This document shows positions 7,200-8,612 of a stretch of 8,612 nt of DNA, in pieces. This DNA comes from CAYUEQ01 sp964443805. Its GTDB lineage: Bacteria > Bacillota_I > Bacilli_A > RF39 > UBA660. Every line of letters starts with the position of its first letter. The first letter of the stretch is position 1. The stretch lies in contig CAYUEQ010000040.1 in the NCBI GenBank assembly GCA_964443805.1, forward strand, positions 1 through 8,612, written 5' to 3'. Position numbers and translations under genes: made by a program. Below the pieces are notes generated by a model. The model saw only the letters and a program-made list of their open reading frames with translations, was not told where the DNA came from and did no database searches.

Positions 7200-7580
7200 A
7201 TGAAAGTTATTAGTATAAAACAACCATTGGCTTCATTAATTATAAATGGTTATAAAGAATATGAATTTAGAAGTTAGAAAACAAACTTTAGGGGGAACTG
7301 TTTAATTCATGCAAGTCTTGGTGTTGATAAAGATTCAATGGATAGATTTAAACATCTAAACTTAGATTATCCACTTGGAAAGATAATTGGAAGTGTAGAT
7401 GTAGTAGATTGTATTATAGTAGATGAAGAATTTGAAACCAAATTAATTAATAAAGATAAGCTTATTTATGGTGAAACTACAAATAGAACAGGTTATGCCT
7501 TTAAAATAGAAAATATAAAAAAATTCAAAGAACCAATAGCTGCTAAAGGTCAATTAGGTTTTTGGAATTACAAAAAATAA
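7200..7580 (+). pseudogene. ASCH-domain protein gene, interrupted by an in-frame TAG
   Basis: Reading from the ATG at 7200, which has a good AAGGAG 5 bases upstream, gives 25 codons (MKVISIKQPL... to YEFRS), a TAG at 7275-7277, then 100 more sense codons in the same frame to a TAA at 7578-7580. Joined, they make a complete ASCH-domain protein of about 126 positions. It has the GxKxxExR signature (GYKEYEFR, residues 17-24), then the FRGNCLIHAS block, GKIIGSVDVVDC, NRTGYAF and a C-terminal GFWNYKK. Related proteins as I recall them have Trp at the TAG position (RSWKT), so a TGG-to-TAG change explains the break. A second Trp usual after KQP is Leu here. ASCH domains bind RNA or nucleosides, and some hydrolyse N4-acetylcytidine. 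The ATG at 7338 lacks a ribosome binding site, so the 80-aa tail is probably not made alone. The gene lies 18 bases before the dCMP deaminase. Confidence 0.8.
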
Positions 7581-7598
7581 TTAAAGGTGGAAATTAAT

Positions 7599-8114
7599 AT
7601 GAATAAAAAAGAACAAAAGGATATTGTAGGAAAGAATAGAACAAACTATTTAAGTTGGGAAGAATACTTTATGGCGGTAGCTAAATTATCAGCAATGCGT
7701 AGTAAAGATCCATCTACTCAAGTAGGTGCTTGTATAGTAGCAGAAGATAATAGAATCTTATCTATTGGTTACAATGGAACTCCAAATGGATTTGAAGATG
7801 ACCATTTTCCATGGGATAGAGAAGGAGAACCTCTAGATACTAAATATTTATATGTATGTCATGCAGAGATGAATGCAATCTTAAATTATCGTGGTAGTAG
7901 AAAAGAATTAGAAAATTCTAAAATATATGTAGACTTATTTCCATGTAATGAATGTGCGAAACTAATAATCCAAGCTGGAATAACTGAAGTTGTATATCTA
8001 TCAGATAAATACGCAAGTACAGATGGTGTTATAGCTTCTAAAAGATTGTTTGATGTTTGTGGAGTAACATATAGACAATTAGAATTAGAAAAAGACATAG
8101 TGTTAAATTTATAA
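7599..8114 (+). CDS. dCMP deaminase
   Basis: Zinc enzyme of the cytidine/deoxycytidylate deaminase superfamily that converts dCMP to dUMP, feeding thymidylate synthesis in the cytoplasm. The 171-aa sequence carries the zinc site: CHAEMNAI with H88 and the proton-shuttling E90, and PCNECAK with C116 and C119. The substrate-side block GYNGTPNGFED (58-68) and the C-terminal DKYASTDGVIASKRLF stretch are typical of dCMP, not free-nucleoside, deaminases. A GTG at 7587 would add four residues. The ATG at 7599 is preferred because AAAGGTGG (7583-7590) lies 8 bases before it, whereas the GTG lies inside that site. No promoter or terminator separates it from the ASCH gene, so the two probably form one transcript from upstream of 7200. 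No terminator follows the stop. Confidence 0.93.
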   Translation: MNKKEQKDIVGKNRTNYLSWEEYFMAVAKLSAMRSKDPSTQVGACIVAEDNRILSIGYNGTPNGFEDDHFPWDREGEPLDTKYLYVCHAEMNAILNYRGSRKELENSKIYVDLFPCNECAKLIIQAGITEVVYLSDKYASTDGVIASKRLFDVCGVTYRQLELEKDIVLNL

Positions 8115-8116
8115 TT

Positions 8117-8133
8117 TGTCGATATTTGTCGAC
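8117..8133 (+). promoter_or_regulatory. Tandem Spo0A-box-like heptamers
   Basis: TGTCGAT (8117-8123) and TGTCGAC (8127-8133) are direct repeats separated by 3 bp, a period of 10 bp. Each matches 6 of 7 bases of the Spo0A box TGTCGAA. The 7-3-7 arrangement is that of paired boxes bound by a Spo0A dimer at the abrB promoter. They start just after the dCMP deaminase stop codon and lie about 40-55 bp upstream of the -10 of the next small gene. Binding is inferred, not shown. Confidence 0.5.
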
Positions 8134-8170
8134 GATAATATCTTGCAATATAACCACCTTACATACATTA

Positions 8171-8176
8171 TATAAT
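8171..8176 (+). promoter_or_regulatory. -10 element of the small gene at 8197
   Basis: A consensus TATAAT lies 26 bases before the start codon. No -35 at the right distance is convincing; TTGCAA at 8143-8148 is 22 bases away, too far. A promoter with a good -10 and poor -35 would fit dependence on an activator bound upstream, such as at 8117-8133. Confidence 0.45.
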
Positions 8177-8196
8177 GCAAAATTAAGGGGGATAAT

Positions 8197-8325
8197 ATGC
8201 AAGAGATAGAATTGCTGTACAAGGAGTTGAAACAAGCTCAAAAGTTATTTAAAAGTAACGACAAAGTGATAGATAGTTATATAGACAGATTAATTATTAT
8301 GTTAAAGCAATATCAATCAAAATAG
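8197..8325 (+). CDS. Small 42-aa protein, possibly Spo0E-like
   Basis: A small open reading frame of 42 codons, ATG 8197 to TAG 8323-8325. It has a very strong site AAGGGGG (8185-8191) 5 bases before the start, a TATAAT further up, and an intrinsic terminator that overlaps its stop, so it is very likely a real gene. The product is acidic/basic mixed and fully helical in character, with heptad-like Leu/Ile spacing: a first helix about 2-19, a KSND turn (19-22) and a second helix about 23-40. This two-helix hairpin, the length and the ending YIDRLIIMLKQY resemble Spo0E-family aspartyl-phosphate phosphatases, which remove phosphate from Spo0A. Their usual SQELD-type signature (S-x3-D) is not intact: here the Asp of DRLI is preceded by D26 at the Ser position, or by S27 one residue too close. 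Family membership is therefore tentative. It could be an unrelated small helical protein. Confidence 0.6.
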   Translation: MQEIELLYKELKQAQKLFKSNDKVIDSYIDRLIIMLKQYQSK

Positions 8326-8340
8326 ATTGATATTTTTTTT
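8309..8340 (+). terminator. Terminator of the small gene
   Basis: A 10-bp perfect stem (8309-8318 with 8325-8334; core TATCAATC/GATTGATA) with a 6-nt loop is followed by T to 8340. The stop codon of the 42-codon gene sits at the loop/stem border. It is one of the strongest intrinsic terminators in the window. Confidence 0.88.
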
Positions 8341-8349
8341 ACTACATAC

Positions 8350-8386
8350 TTTCTAATTTGTTAGAAAACAGTACCTATTTAGTACT
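8350..8386. repeat. Two adjacent short inverted repeats
   Basis: TTTCTAA-TTTG-TTAGAAA (8350-8367) and AGTAC-N7-GTACT (8370-8386) lie in the gap between the small gene and tRNA-Gly terminators. Neither has a T run, so they do not look like terminators. No coding or promoter signal explains them. Confidence 0.4.
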
Positions 8387-8404
8387 CAATATATTTTACA
8401 AATA

Positions 8405-8427
8405 AAAAAGCCTTAAATATAAGGCTT
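8405..8427 (-). terminator. Terminator of tRNA-Gly
   Basis: On the minus strand an AAAGCCTT / AAGGCTTT stem with a short AT loop is followed by a T-rich run toward 8401. It lies about 12 bases beyond the tRNA 3' end and is well placed to end the tRNA transcript. Confidence 0.82.
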
Positions 8428-8438
8428 TCATTATCATT

Positions 8439-8512
8439 TGGAGCAGGTGATGAGAATCGAACTCACACGGTCAGCTTGGAAGGCTGAAGTTCTACCATTA
8501 AACTACACCTGC
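8439..8512 (-). tRNA. tRNA-Gly (anticodon TCC)
   Basis: Read on the minus strand this is a complete 74-nt tRNA with encoded CCA. It has acceptor stem GCAGGTG/CACCTGC, D stem GTTT/GAAC, anticodon stem TCAGC/GCTGA with loop CTTCCAA (anticodon TCC), T stem GTGAG/CTCAT with a TTCGATT loop, and U73. All stems pair, with wobble G-U only. It reads GGA and, by wobble, GGG codons. It stands alone with its own promoter and terminator. Confidence 0.97.
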
Positions 8513-8524
8513 ATCACGCTATAT

Positions 8525-8553
8525 ATTGTATCAAATTTAAAAAAGAATGACAA
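8525..8553 (-). promoter_or_regulatory. Strong promoter of tRNA-Gly
   Basis: On the minus strand the -35 is TTGTCA (8548-8553), the spacer is exactly 17 bp, and the -10 is TACAAT (8525-8530) preceded by TGA, giving an extended -10. This is the best promoter in the window and lies 12 bases before the tRNA 5' end. Confidence 0.85.
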
Positions 8554-8563
8554 GTACTAAAAA

Positions 8564-8612
8564 CTTCTTTTATTATTATATTAAAGTTTGTTATAATAAT
8601 AACAATAAGAAG
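8564..8612. repeat. AT-rich inverted repeat at the right edge
   Basis: CTTCTT plus TTATTATTATA (8564-8580) can pair with TATAATAATAA (8592-8602) and, after a 4-nt bulge, AAGAAG (8607-8612), around an 11-nt loop. Within it TTGTTAT-AATA-ATAACAA (8588-8605) is a second, overlapping dyad containing TATAAT. It may be the upstream region of a gene beyond the window or low-complexity chance. Confidence 0.4.

Noticed and set aside
7023..7223. 66-aa minus-strand reading frame across the DUF2935 end and ASCH start
   Set aside because: It runs through a terminator hairpin and two real gene ends; hydrophobic low-complexity translation.
7338..7580. Independent 80-aa gene
   Set aside because: It is the downstream part of the TAG-interrupted ASCH gene; the ATG has no ribosome binding site and starts inside the domain.
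7587..7598. GTG start for the dCMP deaminase
   Set aside because: The GTG lies within AAAGGTGG, which is the likely ribosome binding site for the ATG at 7599.
8038..8241. 67-aa minus-strand hydrophobic reading frame overlapping the dCMP deaminase end and the small gene
   Set aside because: It crosses the deaminase stop, the Spo0A-like boxes and the ribosome binding site of the 42-codon gene; no start signal of its own.
1..8512. Genomic island bounded by two tRNA genes
   Set aside because: No integrase, transposase or duplicated tRNA end was found, and composition looks even throughout.

Overview
The window is a low-GC, AT-rich chromosomal segment, most likely from an anaerobic member of the Bacillota (Clostridia- or Erysipelotrichia-like). 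The evidence is the A+T-rich codon use, strong AGGAGG-type ribosome binding sites, many U-tailed hairpin terminators, a superoxide reductase (a typical anaerobe defence enzyme) and a tandem repeat shaped like Spo0A boxes. TGA ends the first gene, and TAG and TAA end others, so the standard bacterial code (table 11) applies. No integrase, transposase, CRISPR array or phage structural gene is visible. This looks like core or ordinary accessory chromosome, not a mobile island.

Layout. At the left edge a tRNA-Cys(GCA) gene is read leftwards (1-74), with its promoter at 115-143. Divergent from it, 224-3066 (+) is a tight three-gene operon: an AMP-forming acyl-CoA/acyl-ACP synthetase-like enzyme, a PlsC-type lysophospholipid acyltransferase that overlaps it by 14 bases, and a small zinc-ribbon membrane protein of the DUF4870/Tic20-like kind. 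The first two activate an acyl chain and put it on a lysolipid, so the operon looks like membrane phospholipid synthesis or repair. A hairpin at 3065-3093 serves this operon and the convergent gene at 3072-4901 (-), a polytopic DUF6020-like membrane protein.

The middle holds separate short transcription units. These are a superoxide reductase (4965-5354, -) with a 19-bp dyad over its -10 box, a divergent membrane-anchored protein of unknown function (5447-6187, +), and a DUF2935 four-helix metalloprotein with two internal repeats (6254-7153, +). The two metalloproteins fit an oxygen/iron stress theme, but no shared regulation is proven.

The right part has an ASCH-domain gene broken by an in-frame TAG exactly where a conserved Trp is expected (7200-7580), followed by a dCMP deaminase (7599-8114) for dUMP/dTTP supply. 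Directly after the deaminase stop codon come two Spo0A-box-like heptamers spaced as at known Spo0A targets. About 65 bases further on is a 42-codon gene (8197-8325) with a strong ribosome binding site, its own terminator and weak similarity to Spo0E-family phosphatases. The window ends with a leftward tRNA-Gly(TCC) (8439-8512), its terminator, a near-consensus promoter and an AT-rich inverted repeat.

The observations most worth checking are the putative Spo0A-box/Spo0E-like pair, the nonsense-disrupted ASCH gene and the operator-like dyad at the superoxide reductase promoter.
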